The notes under the pieces were generated by a model that had not been told where the DNA came from, did no database searches, and saw nothing but the letters and a program-made list of their open reading frames with translations. Positions 16,561 to 26,142 of a DNA stretch of 61,152 bases are shown here, in pieces. Origin of the DNA: an uncultured Pseudomonadota bacterium. Lineage in GTDB: Bacteria > Pseudomonadota > Gammaproteobacteria > Steroidobacterales > Steroidobacteraceae. The translations under genes and the position numbers were made by a program. The stretch's first letter is position 1; each line of letters begins with the position of its first letter. The stretch spans positions 1 through 61,152 of the forward strand of contig CAIMCI010000401.1 of the NCBI GenBank assembly GCA_903839465.1. The letters are read 5' to 3'.

Positions 16561-19500
16561 TCAGCCGCCGACCAGTCGCCGTACCGACTGCAGCGCGACC
16601 GACAGGGTCGCGAAGTCGCTGGCCTTGGTGGACTCCATTTCGCCAACCGTCCGCCGCAGCGACTCGACCTCGCGGGCGCGCGTCGCCAGCCACTGGTCGG
16701 TGGCGCGCACCGAATCCAGGCGCGGCCGGTCGCGCAGCGCAACGTCGGTCAGGGTGCGCTGCATTTCGTACAGGCCCTCGCGCAGCGTGTTGCGCGCTAC
16801 CGCCTGCCAGTGGCCCTGGGCACCGAGGCCTTCGATCTGCAGCCGCAGCCAGTCGAGGTCGAGGCGCTGGCCCAGGTGCAGATAGGCGCGCGCGACCTCG
16901 AAGAGATCGTGCTTGCGGCTCTGCGCGATGTCGACGACGTCCAGGCCCGAGTACAGGAGCTCCAGCGTCGAGATCCGGAACGCGAGGCGCTCCGGCACGC
17001 CCTTGGCCCTGTAGGCCGTGTTCTGCGCGAAGATCCGTTCGGCAAGCCGGCCATCGACCAGCTGGCCGGCGTCGCGCGCCAGGTCGGTGAGCCCCTTGCG
17101 CAGCTCGCCGACGGCTTTTTCGACGTCCAGGTCGCGGCGGTGCGCCAGTACCCAGTAGGTCGCGTGGCGCAGGAACCGGGTCGTCCGGTAGTGCATGTCG
17201 TACTGGATGTCGGCCGGGATGCGGTTGTCGAGCGCCTCGATTTCACCCCAGATCTCGCGCATGGCCGAGCATTCGCGCGCAATCGCGTACGCCCGGGCAA
17301 TGGCGCCGACACCGGCGCCCGTGTCCTCGGCGGCGCGCACCGCGAACACCGGCCCCATGCGGTTGACGAGGCTGTTGGTCGTGGCCGTGGCGATGATCTC
17401 GCGCTTCAGCGGATGCAGCGCCAGCAGGTCGCCGTAGCGGCGCGGCAGCGCGTCGGGGAAGTATCTCTCCAGCTCGTTGGAAAGGTAGCGGTCTTCCGGC
17501 ACGTCGGAGGCGATCAGCTGGTTGTAGAGCCAGATTTTCGAATAGGACAGCACCATCGACAGTTCCGGCCGGGTCAGCCCGCGCCCCTTGGCGATGCGTT
17601 CGGCAAGTGCCTCGTCGCTCGGCAGGTTCTCCAGCTCGCGATCGAGGTCTCCGCTGCGCTCCAGCACCTTGATCACGTAGCCGTGCTCCGAGGCGCGATC
17701 CAGCGCCCGCGACTCGAGCACGCTCAGCGCCTGGCTCTGCAGGTAATTGTTGCGCAGGACGAGAGCGGACACGTTGTCGGTCATCGCCGCGAGCAGCTTG
17801 TCCCGTGCCGGGCGCCGCAGGCCGCGCTTCTGGGCAGCCACGCCGAGGAGGATCTTGATGTTGACCTCGAGGTCCGAGCAGTTGACGCCGCCGGAATTGT
17901 CGATGAAGTCCGTGTTGAGGCGGCCGCCATGGAGCGCGTACTCGACCCGGCCCAGCTGTGAGAAGCCGAGGTTGCCACCCTCGCCAACGACCTTCGCGCG
18001 CAGTGTCCGGCCGTCGACGCGCACGGCATCGTTGGCGCGGTCGCCCACGTCGGCATTCGCCTCGGTCGACGCCTTGACGTAGGTGCCGATGCCGCCGTTC
18101 CACAACAGGTCTACGTCCAGCGTCAGGATGGCCTTCACGATCTCGGTCGGCGTCGCCGACGTGCCCGTCAGGTTGAGCAGGGCCCGCGCCTCGCGTGGCA
18201 GAGGGATCGATTTCTCCTGCCGGGACCAGACGCCGCCGCCGGCCGAGATGGCCTTGCGCGAGTAGTCATCCCAGCTCGAGCGCGGCAGCGCGAACAGCCG
18301 CTGCCGTTCGGCAAAGGACTTGGCCGCATCGGGCGTGGGATCGATGAAGATGTGCTGGTGGTTGAAGGCCGCGACGAGGCGGATCTGCGGGGAGCGCAGC
18401 ATGCCGTTGCCGAACACGTCGCCGGACATGTCGCCGATCGCGGCCACCGAGAACGGCGTGCTCTGCGTATCAAGGCCGATCTCGCGGAAATGGCGCTTGA
18501 CGCACTCCCAGGCGCCGCGGGCGGTGATGGCGATCTTCTTGTGGTCGTAGCCGGCCGAACCGCCGGAGGCGAAGGCATCGCCCAGCCAGAACCCGTGCGC
18601 TTCGGCGATGGCGTTGGCGGTGTCGGAAAACGTCGCCGTGCCCTTGTCGGCGGCAACCACCAGGTAAGGATCGTCAGGGTCGCGGCGTACGGTGAGCGCC
18701 GGTGGCACGACCTTGCCGCCGACGATGTTGTCGGTGACCTCGAGCAGCGCGCGCATGAAGTCGCTGTAGCAGCCGACCACCTCGCGCGCGATGTCGTCGC
18801 GCGCGGTGGGCAGCTTCTTGCAGACGAAGCCGCCCTTGGCGCCGACCGGCACGATCACCGTGTTCTTGACGTTCTGCGCCTTCATGAGGCCGAGCACTTC
18901 GGTGCGGAAGTCCTCGCGCCGGTCGGACCAGCGGATGCCGCCGCGGGCCACCCGGCCCTTGCGCAGGTGCACGGCCTCGACCCGCGGCGAGTAGACCCAG
19001 ATCTCGAACATGGGGCGCGGCTCGGGCAGGCCAGGCACCCTGGCCGGATCGATCTTGAAGGTGATGGTCGGCCGCTGGCTGCCGTCGCTGCCGCGCTGGA
19101 AGAAGTTGGTGCGCAGCGTGGCATCGATGGCGGCGCGAAAGGCGCGCAGGATGCGGTCATCGTCGACCCGCGTGATCTTCTGCAGGTCCTCGTCGAGCGC
19201 CGCGTGCAGCCGCTTCGCTTCCCGTTCGCGCCGGGCCGCGGGCAGCGCCGGATCGAAGCGCGCGAGGAAGAGCTTCGCGAGCCGGTTCGCCGTACGCGCA
19301 TTGGCCGCGAGCACGCTTTCCATGTAGGACTGGCTGAAAGGCATGCCGGTCTGCAGGAGCCAGCGGCAGTAGGCGCGCAACAGCGCCGTCTCGCGCCAGC
19401 TCTGGTTGGCGGCGAGTACGAGCCGGTTGAAGCCATCGTTCTCCGCGATCCCCGCCCACACCGCGCGCACGGTCTCGATCAGGCGCGGACCGTCGGTCGG

Positions 19501-21429
19501 CACGTCGATCGCCAGGCCCTGCGGATGCTCAAGCTCGAAGTCCTGGATCCACATCCCGGCGAGTTCGCCTGCCAGCGCGTACGGCCGTTCGCTGATCAGG
19601 CGCAGGCCGAGGTTCTCGATCGTCGGCATCGCATCCGAGATCGGCAGTGTCGACCCGGCGCGGTAGATCTTCAGCTGCACCTTGGCGGCCGGCATGCCGT
19701 CCAGCCGGTAGAGCCGCAGGCGCGTTTCGCCCGGTGCCGCGCGCAGCGCCTCGAGCTCGGCAATGTCGGCGACCGCGCCCTGCGCCGTCGTATCGGCGTG
19801 ATACGCCACCGGTACGGCCTCGACGTAGCGGCCGCTCAGCTGGCGCGCAGCCGACTCGTCGTGCTCGGCCGCGAGCGCCGCCTCCAGCTCGTCGGCCCAG
19901 GTCCGGGTCGCCGCGGCGAGGCGCGCCTCGATGGCGTTGGCGTCGACACGCGGCTCGCCCTGCCGGTCGTCGTTCGCGCCGGTACGCACGAGCAGGTGGA
20001 CCCGCGCCAGCGCGGAATTAGACAGCTGGACCTGTGAATCGACGGCTGCACCGTGCAGCGCGTCGCGCAGCACGGCCTCCAGGCGCTGGCGTACCGTCGT
20101 GTTGTAGCGGTCGCGTGGCACGTAGACCAGGCAGGAGTAGAAACGGTGGAAGGCGTCGCGGCGCATGAACAGGCGCACCTGCTGGCGCTCATAGAGGTTC
20201 ACGACGCCGCGGGCAAGCCGGATCAGTTCGGCGACGCTCGCCTGGAACAGCTCGTCGCGCGGAAAGTTTTCCAGTACGTGTATCAGCGCCTTGCCGTCGT
20301 GGCTGGTCGGCGAGAGCCCGAAATGCGCGATGATCTTGGCCAGCTTGTTGCGCAGCACGGGGATGTCGCGCGGATTGAGGCTGTAGGCACTGGATGTCCA
20401 CAGGCCGAGGAAGCGGTGCTCGCCGGCGACCTCGCCCTTGGCATCGAAGATCTTGATGCCGACGTAGTCTAGGTATTCGGCACGATGGACGGTCGACAGC
20501 GAGTTCGCCTTCGTGATGACCATGAGCTCGCGTTGCCGCGCCTGCTCGCGCAGGGTGCCCTCGATGATCGTCGGCCGCGGTGCGACGCCGGCGTCTGCCA
20601 CGCGCAGGATGCCGAGACCGGAGTCGGCGGCCGGCTCCAGCCTGTCGCTGCTCCGCCCGCGCCTGAGCTTGTAGCGGCGGTAGCCGAGGAAGGTGAAGTG
20701 GTTGTCGTCCATCCACTCGAGCATGTCGCGCGCTTCGATCACATCGCCGCTCTTGCCGTGCGCGGAGACCTCCAGGTGCGTGGCCACCTCGCGGGCGCGA
20801 CGACGCATCTCCGACCAGTCGGCGACGGAGGCGCGCACGTCGCCGAGCGTCGCCAGCAGGCGCAATTGCAGCGAGGCGATGACCGCGGGGTCGGCCTCCC
20901 GGTCGATCTCATAGAACTGCCAGGACTCGAGCTGGCCGTGCTCGCCGGGTTCCTCGAGGATCTCGGTCAGCCGGCCGCGGCGGTCGCGCAGGACCGACAG
21001 GATCGGGTGGGCGATGTACTGCAGCGACAGCCCGGCCTGATTGAGCACCATGCTGATCGAGTCGACCAGGAAGGGCATGTCGTCGCAGACGACGGCCACG
21101 ACCGTGTGCGGCGAGACGTAGCCCTCCGTGGCGGCGTCCGGGTTGCAGACGTGCACCCACGGCATTCCCGGCTTGCGGTTGAGTCCGGCGTTAAGGTGCC
21201 ACAGCGCGGCGCCGGCCAGGTCGTCGAGGTTGCGGGCGGCCAGGTCTTCCTCGGCCACGCCGCGGTAGTAATGCCGGACGAACTTTGGCAACAGCGGCTT
21301 GAGCGTGCCGGCCGTGGCCGCCCAGTTGCCACCGCGGCGCGCGGTCTGGCCGCGGGTAAGCAGGGCGCCCGCCCTGTCTACCACGCGTTCGATCAGGCGC
21401 AGGCGGCTGGCGGGGATTTTTCCGAGCAT
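16561..21429 (-). CDS. gdhB: NAD-specific glutamate dehydrogenase, large (about 180 kDa) type
   Basis: Oxidatively deaminates glutamate to 2-oxoglutarate with NAD, mainly in amino-acid catabolism. At 1,622 residues it matches the large GDH class known from Pseudomonas. A long N-terminal regulatory region (about 1-700) includes the ACT-like parts, then the catalytic core has [19 protein letters not shown] and [11 protein letters not shown] with the catalytic lysine, followed by the Rossmann segment around [14 protein letters not shown] and [15 protein letters not shown] helical C-terminal tail completes it. I start at the ATG at 21429, with GGAG eleven bases upstream; the frame stays open to 21654 but that part is arginine/proline-rich shadow sequence. 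Confidence 0.96.
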   Translation of the reverse strand: MLGKIPASRLRLIERVVDRAGALLTRGQTARRGGNWAATAGTLKPLLPKFVRHYYRGVAEEDLAARNLDDLAGAALWHLNAGLNRKPGMPWVHVCNPDAATEGYVSPHTVVAVVCDDMPFLVDSISMVLNQAGLSLQYIAHPILSVLRDRRGRLTEILEEPGEHGQLESWQFYEIDREADPAVIASLQLRLLATLGDVRASVADWSEMRRRAREVATHLEVSAHGKSGDVIEARDMLEWMDDNHFTFLGYRRYKLRRGRSSDRLEPAADSGLGILRVADAGVAPRPTIIEGTLREQARQRELMVITKANSLSTVHRAEYLDYVGIKIFDAKGEVAGEHRFLGLWTSSAYSLNPRDIPVLRNKLAKIIAHFGLSPTSHDGKALIHVLENFPRDELFQASVAELIRLARGVVNLYERQQVRLFMRRDAFHRFYSCLVYVPRDRYNTTVRQRLEAVLRDALHGAAVDSQVQLSNSALARVHLLVRTGANDDRQGEPRVDANAIEARLAAATRTWADELEAALAAEHDESAARQLSGRYVEAVPVAYHADTTAQGAVADIAELEALRAAPGETRLRLYRLDGMPAAKVQLKIYRAGSTLPISDAMPTIENLGLRLISERPYALAGELAGMWIQDFELEHPQGLAIDVPTDGPRLIETVRAVWAGIAENDGFNRLVLAANQSWRETALLRAYCRWLLQTGMPFSQSYMESVLAANARTANRLAKLFLARFDPALPAARREREAKRLHAALDEDLQKITRVDDDRILRAFRAAIDATLRTNFFQRGSDGSQRPTITFKIDPARVPGLPEPRPMFEIWVYSPRVEAVHLRKGRVARGGIRWSDRREDFRTEVLGLMKAQNVKNTVIVPVGAKGGFVCKKLPTARDDIAREVVGCYSDFMRALLEVTDNIVGGKVVPPALTVRRDPDDPYLVVAADKGTATFSDTANAIAEAHGFWLGDAFASGGSAGYDHKKIAITARGAWECVKRHFREIGLDTQSTPFSVAAIGDMSGDVFGNGMLRSPQIRLVAAFNHQHIFIDPTPDAAKSFAERQRLFALPRSSWDDYSRKAISAGGGVWSRQEKSIPLPREARALLNLTGTSATPTEIVKAILTLDVDLLWNGGIGTYVKASTEANADVGDRANDAVRVDGRTLRAKVVGEGGNLGFSQLGRVEYALHGGRLNTDFIDNSGGVNCSDLEVNIKILLGVAAQKRGLRRPARDKLLAAMTDNVSALVLRNNYLQSQALSVLESRALDRASEHGYVIKVLERSGDLDRELENLPSDEALAERIAKGRGLTRPELSMVLSYSKIWLYNQLIASDVPEDRYLSNELERYFPDALPRRYGDLLALHPLKREIIATATTNSLVNRMGPVFAVRAAEDTGAGVGAIARAYAIARECSAMREIWGEIEALDNRIPADIQYDMHYRTTRFLRHATYWVLAHRRDLDVEKAVGELRKGLTDLARDAGQLVDGRLAERIFAQNTAYRAKGVPERLAFRISTLELLYSGLDVVDIAQSRKHDLFEVARAYLHLGQRLDLDWLRLQIEGLGAQGHWQAVARNTLREGLYEMQRTLTDVALRDRPRLDSVRATDQWLATRAREVESLRRTVGEMESTKASDFATLSVALQSVRRLVGG

Positions 21430-21577
21430 CGTTGGCAGTCTCCGTGGCAAGTCGGGCAGGAGCACGTTAAGCGGGCCACGGTCGGCTGGCCGGTAAGGGC
21501 TGCCGGCAGGGGCCGAAACGGGATCGACACACGCCTTCAGGCACCAGTTTAGTGCACGAAGCGTATCAAGGGTGGGT

Positions 21578-22087
21578 CTATGCTGGCGACCGCCGGCTGG
21601 CGCGGGCGGTGGCGCGGCGTGGCGCCTCGGGTGTGGCCGCCGCGGCCGTGGCACCGAGCAGCTTGTCGAGAGCGACGTCCAGCGTGCGTCGCTCGGTCGC
21701 CGACAGCGCCGTCAGCAGGGACCGCTCGTAGCCCTGCGCCCACGGCGCGATCTCGCCATAGACCGTCCAGCCGCGCGCGGTCAGCGCGAGGCTGCTGCTG
21801 CGCCGGTCGCGGGCGACGCTCCGGCGCTGCAGCAAACCGCGCGTTACGAGGCCGGCCACCGCGCGGCTGACGGCGACCTTGTCCATGGCACCCCGGGCCG
21901 TGACCTCGGCGGCGGTCAGGCCCGGACGGCGGGCGAGGACGGCCAGGGTGCGCCATTGTGGAATCGACAGACCGTAGCGGTCCGCGTAGTGCGTCGCGAT
22001 CGCGGCGCTGATCGCGCCGGTCAGGACGGCCAGGCGGTAAGGCAGGAACCGGTCCAGTTCCAGGACCTCAGGGCTGGCTTTCGGCAC
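21578..22087 (-). CDS. MarR family transcriptional regulator
   Basis: A 169-residue winged-helix regulator. Residues about 35-125 form the MarR domain: IPQWRTLAVLARRPGLTAAEV, then the recognition region AMDKVAVSRAVAGLVTRGLL and the wing RDRRSSSLALTARG. The basic tail after residue 145 is alanine/arginine-rich. The likely start is a GTG at 22087 (VPKASPEV). It is divergent from hppD, and a perfect inverted repeat lies between them, so it most likely represses hppD and itself. MarR-type control of tyrosine breakdown genes is known in some gammaproteobacteria; whether the ligand here is an aromatic acid is inference. Confidence 0.88.
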   Translation of the reverse strand: MPKASPEVLELDRFLPYRLAVLTGAISAAIATHYADRYGLSIPQWRTLAVLARRPGLTAAEVTARGAMDKVAVSRAVAGLVTRGLLQRRSVARDRRSSSLALTARGWTVYGEIAPWAQGYERSLLTALSATERRTLDVALDKLLGATAAAATPEAPRRATARASRRSPA

Positions 22088-22101
22088 CGCTGTCTCCGCG
22101 C

Positions 22102-22123
22102 TATACTGGTTTCCAATGAAACC
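22102..22123 (+). promoter_or_regulatory. hppD promoter -10 and MarR operator candidate
   Basis: TATACT at 22102-22107 is a good -10 for hppD. Immediately after it, GGTTTC (22108-22113) and GAAACC (22118-22123) form a perfect six-base inverted repeat with a four-base spacer, placed where it would cover the transcription start. The size and symmetry suit a MarR dimer. The repeat also lies just upstream of marR on the other strand, so one site could control both genes. Confidence 0.55.
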
Positions 22124-22168
22124 ATTTTTTCGCCTGTGGCACCAGCCATCGGGCAGGGACCAGCAGCG

Positions 22169-23242
22169 ATGCCAGCCAGTCACGCACCGGGGCGCGAGCC
22201 CGCTTCCGCCACCAATCCGATGGGCACGCAGGGCTTTGAATTCGTCGAATACGCGGCGCCCGACCCGTCCGGGCTGCGCGACCTCTTCGCAAGGATGGGG
22301 CTTGGTGTCGTGGCCCGGCACCGTTCCAAGGACGTCACCCTGCACCGCCAGGGCGGCATCAACTTCATCATCAACGCCGAGGCGGACAGCTTTGCGCAGG
22401 CCTTCGCCCGCAACCACGGTCCCTGCGCCTGCGCGATGGCCTTCCGGGTCGCCGACGCGGCGAGCGCCTACCAGCGCGCGCTTTCGCTCGGCGCCAAGCC
22501 CGGCCCGTCGACGGCGGGCCCGATGGAGCTGAACATCCCGTCCATCGAGGGCATCGGCGGCAGCCTGATCTACCTCGTCGATCGCTTCGGCGACCGGGAC
22601 ATCTACGACGTCGATTTCGTGCCCGTTGCCGGTGCCGCCAGTCGGCCGACGGCGGGACTGACCACGATCGACCACCTCACGCACAACGTCCGGCGCGGCA
22701 ATATGGATCACTGGGCCGGCTTCTACGAGCGCCTCTTCGGCTTTCGCGAGGCCCGCTACTTCGACATCGAGGGCAAGAAGAGCGGCCTGTTCTCGCGGGC
22801 GATGGTCAGTCCCTGTGGCCTGATCCGGATTCCGATCAACGAGTCGCAGGACGACAAGAGCCAGATCGAGGAATACCTGCACGAGTACCGCGGTGAAGGC
22901 ATCCAGCACATCGCGCTTGCCGCCACCGATATCTACGCTGCGGTCGACTGGCTGCGCGCCGCCGGGGTGGCCTTCCAGGAAACGCCCGCGACCTACTACG
23001 AGGCGGTCGACGGCCGGGTCACCGGTCACGCCGAAGTCGTCGCCGAGCTCGAGCGGCGCGGCATCCTGATCGACGGCAGCGCGGAGTCGGGGATCCTGCT
23101 GCAGATCTTCACCAGCAACGTCATCGGGCCGATCTTCTTCGAGATCATCCAGCGCAAGGGCAACGACGGCTTCGGCGAGGGAAACTTCCGCGCCCTGTTC
23201 GAGTCGATCGAGCAGGACCAGATACGGCGCGGGGTGCTCTGA
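22169..23242 (+). CDS. hppD: 4-hydroxyphenylpyruvate dioxygenase
   Basis: Converts 4-hydroxyphenylpyruvate and oxygen to homogentisate in tyrosine and phenylalanine breakdown (and as the source of pyomelanin). The 357-residue protein matches the bacterial length. The N-terminal NPMGTQGFEFVEY is diagnostic, and the three iron ligands are visible as H169 (DHLTHNV), H247 (QHIALAATD) and E325 (FFEIIQRKG). The C-terminal GNDGFGEGNF gate helix region is intact. I chose the ATG at 22169 because the conserved NPMG block needs an upstream start. No homogentisate dioxygenase gene follows; the gene is convergent with zapE, so the rest of the pathway must be elsewhere. Confidence 0.96.
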   Translation: MPASHAPGREPASATNPMGTQGFEFVEYAAPDPSGLRDLFARMGLGVVARHRSKDVTLHRQGGINFIINAEADSFAQAFARNHGPCACAMAFRVADAASAYQRALSLGAKPGPSTAGPMELNIPSIEGIGGSLIYLVDRFGDRDIYDVDFVPVAGAASRPTAGLTTIDHLTHNVRRGNMDHWAGFYERLFGFREARYFDIEGKKSGLFSRAMVSPCGLIRIPINESQDDKSQIEEYLHEYRGEGIQHIALAATDIYAAVDWLRAAGVAFQETPATYYEAVDGRVTGHAEVVAELERRGILIDGSAESGILLQIFTSNVIGPIFFEIIQRKGNDGFGEGNFRALFESIEQDQIRRGVL

Positions 23243-23250
23243 GGCGGGCG

Positions 23251-23267
23251 CCGGCGCTGCGCGCCGG
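23251..23267. terminator. Bidirectional hairpin between hppD and zapE
   Basis: CCGGCGC and GCGCCGG form a seven-base, all-GC stem with a three-base loop, exactly in the 29 bases between the two convergent stops. There is no U tract on either strand, so it may only assist termination. Confidence 0.42.
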
Positions 23268-23271
23268 TCGT

Positions 23272-24384
23272 CTAGATCGACAGCGTCCAGTCACCGCCGC
23301 GGCGGTGCGGCCGCGCGAGGTAGTCGCGCGACTGCATCTCGACGAGGCGGCTGGCCGTGCGCCTGAACGGAAAGGCGAGGCGGGTCCCGCGGTAGAGCGA
23401 CTCCGGCGAGGCAGCGGCGCTCGCCAGCAGTTTCACGCCGCGGTCATAGAGCTCGTCGATCACGGCGATGAAGCGGCGCGCCGGATCGTCGTTCGTGCCG
23501 TCGAAGACCGGGACCGAGGACAGGGCAACGATGGCGAAGCGTTCGCCGATGGCGATGTAGTCGGGCACGCCGCGCGGGCCCTCGCAGAGCGCCGCGAAGT
23601 CGAACCACACGGCCGCTGCCGCCTGGAGCCGGGTCGGTATGGGCCGGCCGACGACCCGCACCTCGCCCGGTCCCGCGGCAGACTCGCCGGCCAGCATCGC
23701 GAAGCGCTGGGCGAGTTGCCGGTCGGGTTCCGCGCCCGTGCCGACCACCCAGACCGGTTCGCGGACAAGTTCACGCAGCCGGTAGTCGATGCCGGAATCG
23801 AGCTCAAGCACCCGGGTCCGTTCCTCGAGCAGGGCGATCGCCGGCAGGAAACGCACCCGCTGCAGGCCATCGGCGTAGAGCCCCGAGGGCGGCGTGTTGG
23901 ACGTGATCACGAGTGTAACCCCGGCGTCGGTCAGGGCCCTGAACAGACCGCCGAGGATCATGGCGTCGGCGATATCGGTGACCGCGAGTTCGTCGAAGCA
24001 CAGCACCCGGCAGCGGCCGGCGAACTGCGCAGCGACGGCGACGAGCGGATCCTGCTGGTCGTGCAGCGCCGCAAGCCGTTCATGCGTCTCCTGCATGAAA
24101 TGATGAAAGTGGTAGCGCAGCATCGGGACGATCGCGCGCTGGGCGAAGAGGTCGAGCAGGAAGGTCTTGCCGCGGCCCACGCCACCCCAGAGGTAGAGGC
24201 CCGCGACCGGCGCCGGCGGGCGGCCGAGCAGGCGCTCGAGGAAGCCGCCGCCGTTGGCCGCCAGCAGTCGCTCCTCGAGCGCGACGAACTCGCCCGCGGC
24301 GGCCAGCTGCGCGGGATCGGCCTGCCAGCCGCGCGTCCGCAGCGCCCCCCGGTAGAGCTCGGCAAAATCAGCCACGGCGCGCAT
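23272..24384 (-). CDS. zapE: Cell division protein ZapE (AFG1-like ATPase)
   Basis: ZapE is a P-loop ATPase that acts at the division ring and is related to the mitochondrial AFG1/LACE1 ATPases. The 370-residue protein has Walker A in LWGGVGRGKTFLLD (about 65-78), the family block YHFHHFMQETHERL, Walker B in VLCFDELAVTD, and ITSNTPPSGLY, all conserved in the family. The length is typical. It is the most downstream gene of the long minus-strand series starting near 34 kb, separated from the ETF-QO gene by 62 bases. Confidence 0.94.
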   Translation of the reverse strand: MRAVADFAELYRGALRTRGWQADPAQLAAAGEFVALEERLLAANGGGFLERLLGRPPAPVAGLYLWGGVGRGKTFLLDLFAQRAIVPMLRYHFHHFMQETHERLAALHDQQDPLVAVAAQFAGRCRVLCFDELAVTDIADAMILGGLFRALTDAGVTLVITSNTPPSGLYADGLQRVRFLPAIALLEERTRVLELDSGIDYRLRELVREPVWVVGTGAEPDRQLAQRFAMLAGESAAGPGEVRVVGRPIPTRLQAAAAVWFDFAALCEGPRGVPDYIAIGERFAIVALSSVPVFDGTNDDPARRFIAVIDELYDRGVKLLASAAASPESLYRGTRLAFPFRRTASRLVEMQSRDYLARPHRRGGDWTLSI

Positions 24385-24446
24385 CGGTGGCGATGCGGCG
24401 GGCTACCGGCGGCATCCTGGGCGGCACGCTCGGCTGCACCGGCGGC

Positions 24447-26060
24447 TCAGAGATTCTGGTAGCCCGGACCGGAGCCGCCCTCGGGTGTCACCCAGGTGAT
24501 CTGCGCGTAGGGATCCTTGATGTCGCAGGCCTTGCAGTGCACGCAGTTCGACGCATTGATCTGCAGCTTCCTGCCGCCGGCGCCGTCGTCGACCATCTCG
24601 TAGACGTTGGCGGGGCAGAAGTTGGTACACGGATTGCCGAATTCGGTCGCGCAGCGGGTCGCGCACAGGTGGGTATCGGCCACCCGCAGGTGAACGGGCT
24701 GGTTCTCGTCGTGGACCGTGCCGGCGAAAAACACGGCGCTCACCCGGTCGCGCGGCTTCAGTTCGCGCTCGACGCTCCAGTGGCGGTCGGGAGAGGTGTA
24801 CTCGGCGATCTTCTTCAGCTGCTGGTAGTCGGCCTTGTTCTTGAACGTCCACGGCGTGCGGCCGCCCGTCACCGTTTCCAGCGCCGCGTTTGCCAGGCCG
24901 AGCCACAGGCCCTTCTTGAAGCCGGGCTTGAAATTCCGCACCTTCTTCAGCTCCGAGCCACCGGGGGAAGCCCTGAAACGCGCGTCGAAGCCGCGCGGAT
25001 GGCCGGTTTCGGCGATGTGCTCGGCGGCCAGCGCGCCGGAACGGATCGCCTGGTGGACACCCTTGATCTTCGGCACGTTGACCATGCCCGCGGCACAGCC
25101 GATCAGCAGCGCGCCCGGCATTTCCAGCTTCGGCAGCGACTGCCAGCCTCCGGCCGCGATCGTCCGCGCGCCGTAGGCGAGCATCTCGCCACCCTCGAAC
25201 AGCGGCTTGATCTTCGGATGATTCTTGAACTGCTGGAAGGCCTCGAACGGCTTGTAGTTCGGATCCTTGTAGTCCAGGCCCGAGACGTAGCCGACGTACA
25301 CGCGGTTCTGGTCGAGATGGTAAAGGAAGCTGCCCGCGTAGGTGTTGGGGTCGGCCGGCCAGCCGATCGTGTGCTGGATGAAGCCGGGGTCGACCCGGCC
25401 GTCCGGCAGCTGCCAGAGTTCCTTGATGCCGAGTCCGTAGGTCTGCGGCGAGCAGTCGGCGTCGAGCGCGAAGCGCCGGATCAGGGTCTTCGTGACGCTG
25501 CCGCGCGCGCCTTCGGCCAGGATCGTGATCGGCGCGCGGATTTCAGGTCCCGGCGCGTAGTTCGGACCCGGTTCGCCGGACTTCTCGATGCCCATGTCGC
25601 CGATGCGAACGCCGGCCACTTCGCCGCCATCGGAGATGATCGCCTCCGCCCCGGCGAAGCCGGCGAAAACGTCGACGCCGAGGTCTTCGGCGCGCTTGGC
25701 GAGAAGCGGCGTCAGCATGCTGAGCGAGATGATGAAGTTGCCTTCGTTATGCATCTGCGGCGGGGTCGGCAGCTTGAAAGACCCCTTCTCGGTCAGGAGC
25801 AGGAACTCATCGTGCTTGGCCGGGACGCAGATCGCCGGCGGCGTCGCCCGCCAGTCGGGCAGCAGCGCATCGAGAGGACCGGGCTCGAGCACGCAGCCCG
25901 AGAACGAGTGGGCACCGACCGATGCGCCCTTCTCCAGCACGCACACGTTGAGTTCGGGCTTGAGTTGCTTCAGGCGTATGGCGCAGGACAGGCCCGCCGG
26001 GCCGCCGCCGACGATGACCACGTCGTATTCCATCTGATCCCGTTCGACTGCTGCGTTCAT
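24447..26060 (-). CDS. Electron transfer flavoprotein-ubiquinone oxidoreductase
   Basis: ETF-QO takes electrons from reduced ETF, which serves acyl-CoA and other flavin dehydrogenases, and reduces ubiquinone at the inner membrane. The 537-residue protein has an N-terminal FAD motif VVIVGGGPAGLSCAIRL, the family segment GAHSFSGCVLEP, the membrane-contact and quinone region around ETF-QO residues 110-300, and C-terminal cysteines for the 4Fe-4S cluster in NPCTNFCPANVYE and NCVHCKACDIKDP. It ends GGSGPGYQNL, as usual. No etfAB genes are in view. Its presence beside beta-oxidation enzymes fits a role as the electron outlet for acyl-CoA dehydrogenation. A start at the next methionine (26033) is also possible. 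Confidence 0.96.
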   Translation of the reverse strand: MNAAVERDQMEYDVVIVGGGPAGLSCAIRLKQLKPELNVCVLEKGASVGAHSFSGCVLEPGPLDALLPDWRATPPAICVPAKHDEFLLLTEKGSFKLPTPPQMHNEGNFIISLSMLTPLLAKRAEDLGVDVFAGFAGAEAIISDGGEVAGVRIGDMGIEKSGEPGPNYAPGPEIRAPITILAEGARGSVTKTLIRRFALDADCSPQTYGLGIKELWQLPDGRVDPGFIQHTIGWPADPNTYAGSFLYHLDQNRVYVGYVSGLDYKDPNYKPFEAFQQFKNHPKIKPLFEGGEMLAYGARTIAAGGWQSLPKLEMPGALLIGCAAGMVNVPKIKGVHQAIRSGALAAEHIAETGHPRGFDARFRASPGGSELKKVRNFKPGFKKGLWLGLANAALETVTGGRTPWTFKNKADYQQLKKIAEYTSPDRHWSVERELKPRDRVSAVFFAGTVHDENQPVHLRVADTHLCATRCATEFGNPCTNFCPANVYEMVDDGAGGRKLQINASNCVHCKACDIKDPYAQITWVTPEGGSGPGYQNL

Positions 26061-26142
26061 ATCCCGTTTCCGTCTCGTTGGGGCTGCGCGATGGGCCCGA
26101 AATCTAGCACGAACCGGCCCCCCGGACGGGGACCGGGACCGC

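Noticed and set aside
21430-21654. N-terminal extension of the large glutamate dehydrogenase
   Set aside because: The extra 75 codons are Pro/Arg-rich, cover the intergenic region and run into marR; the ATG at 21429 gives the normal family length.
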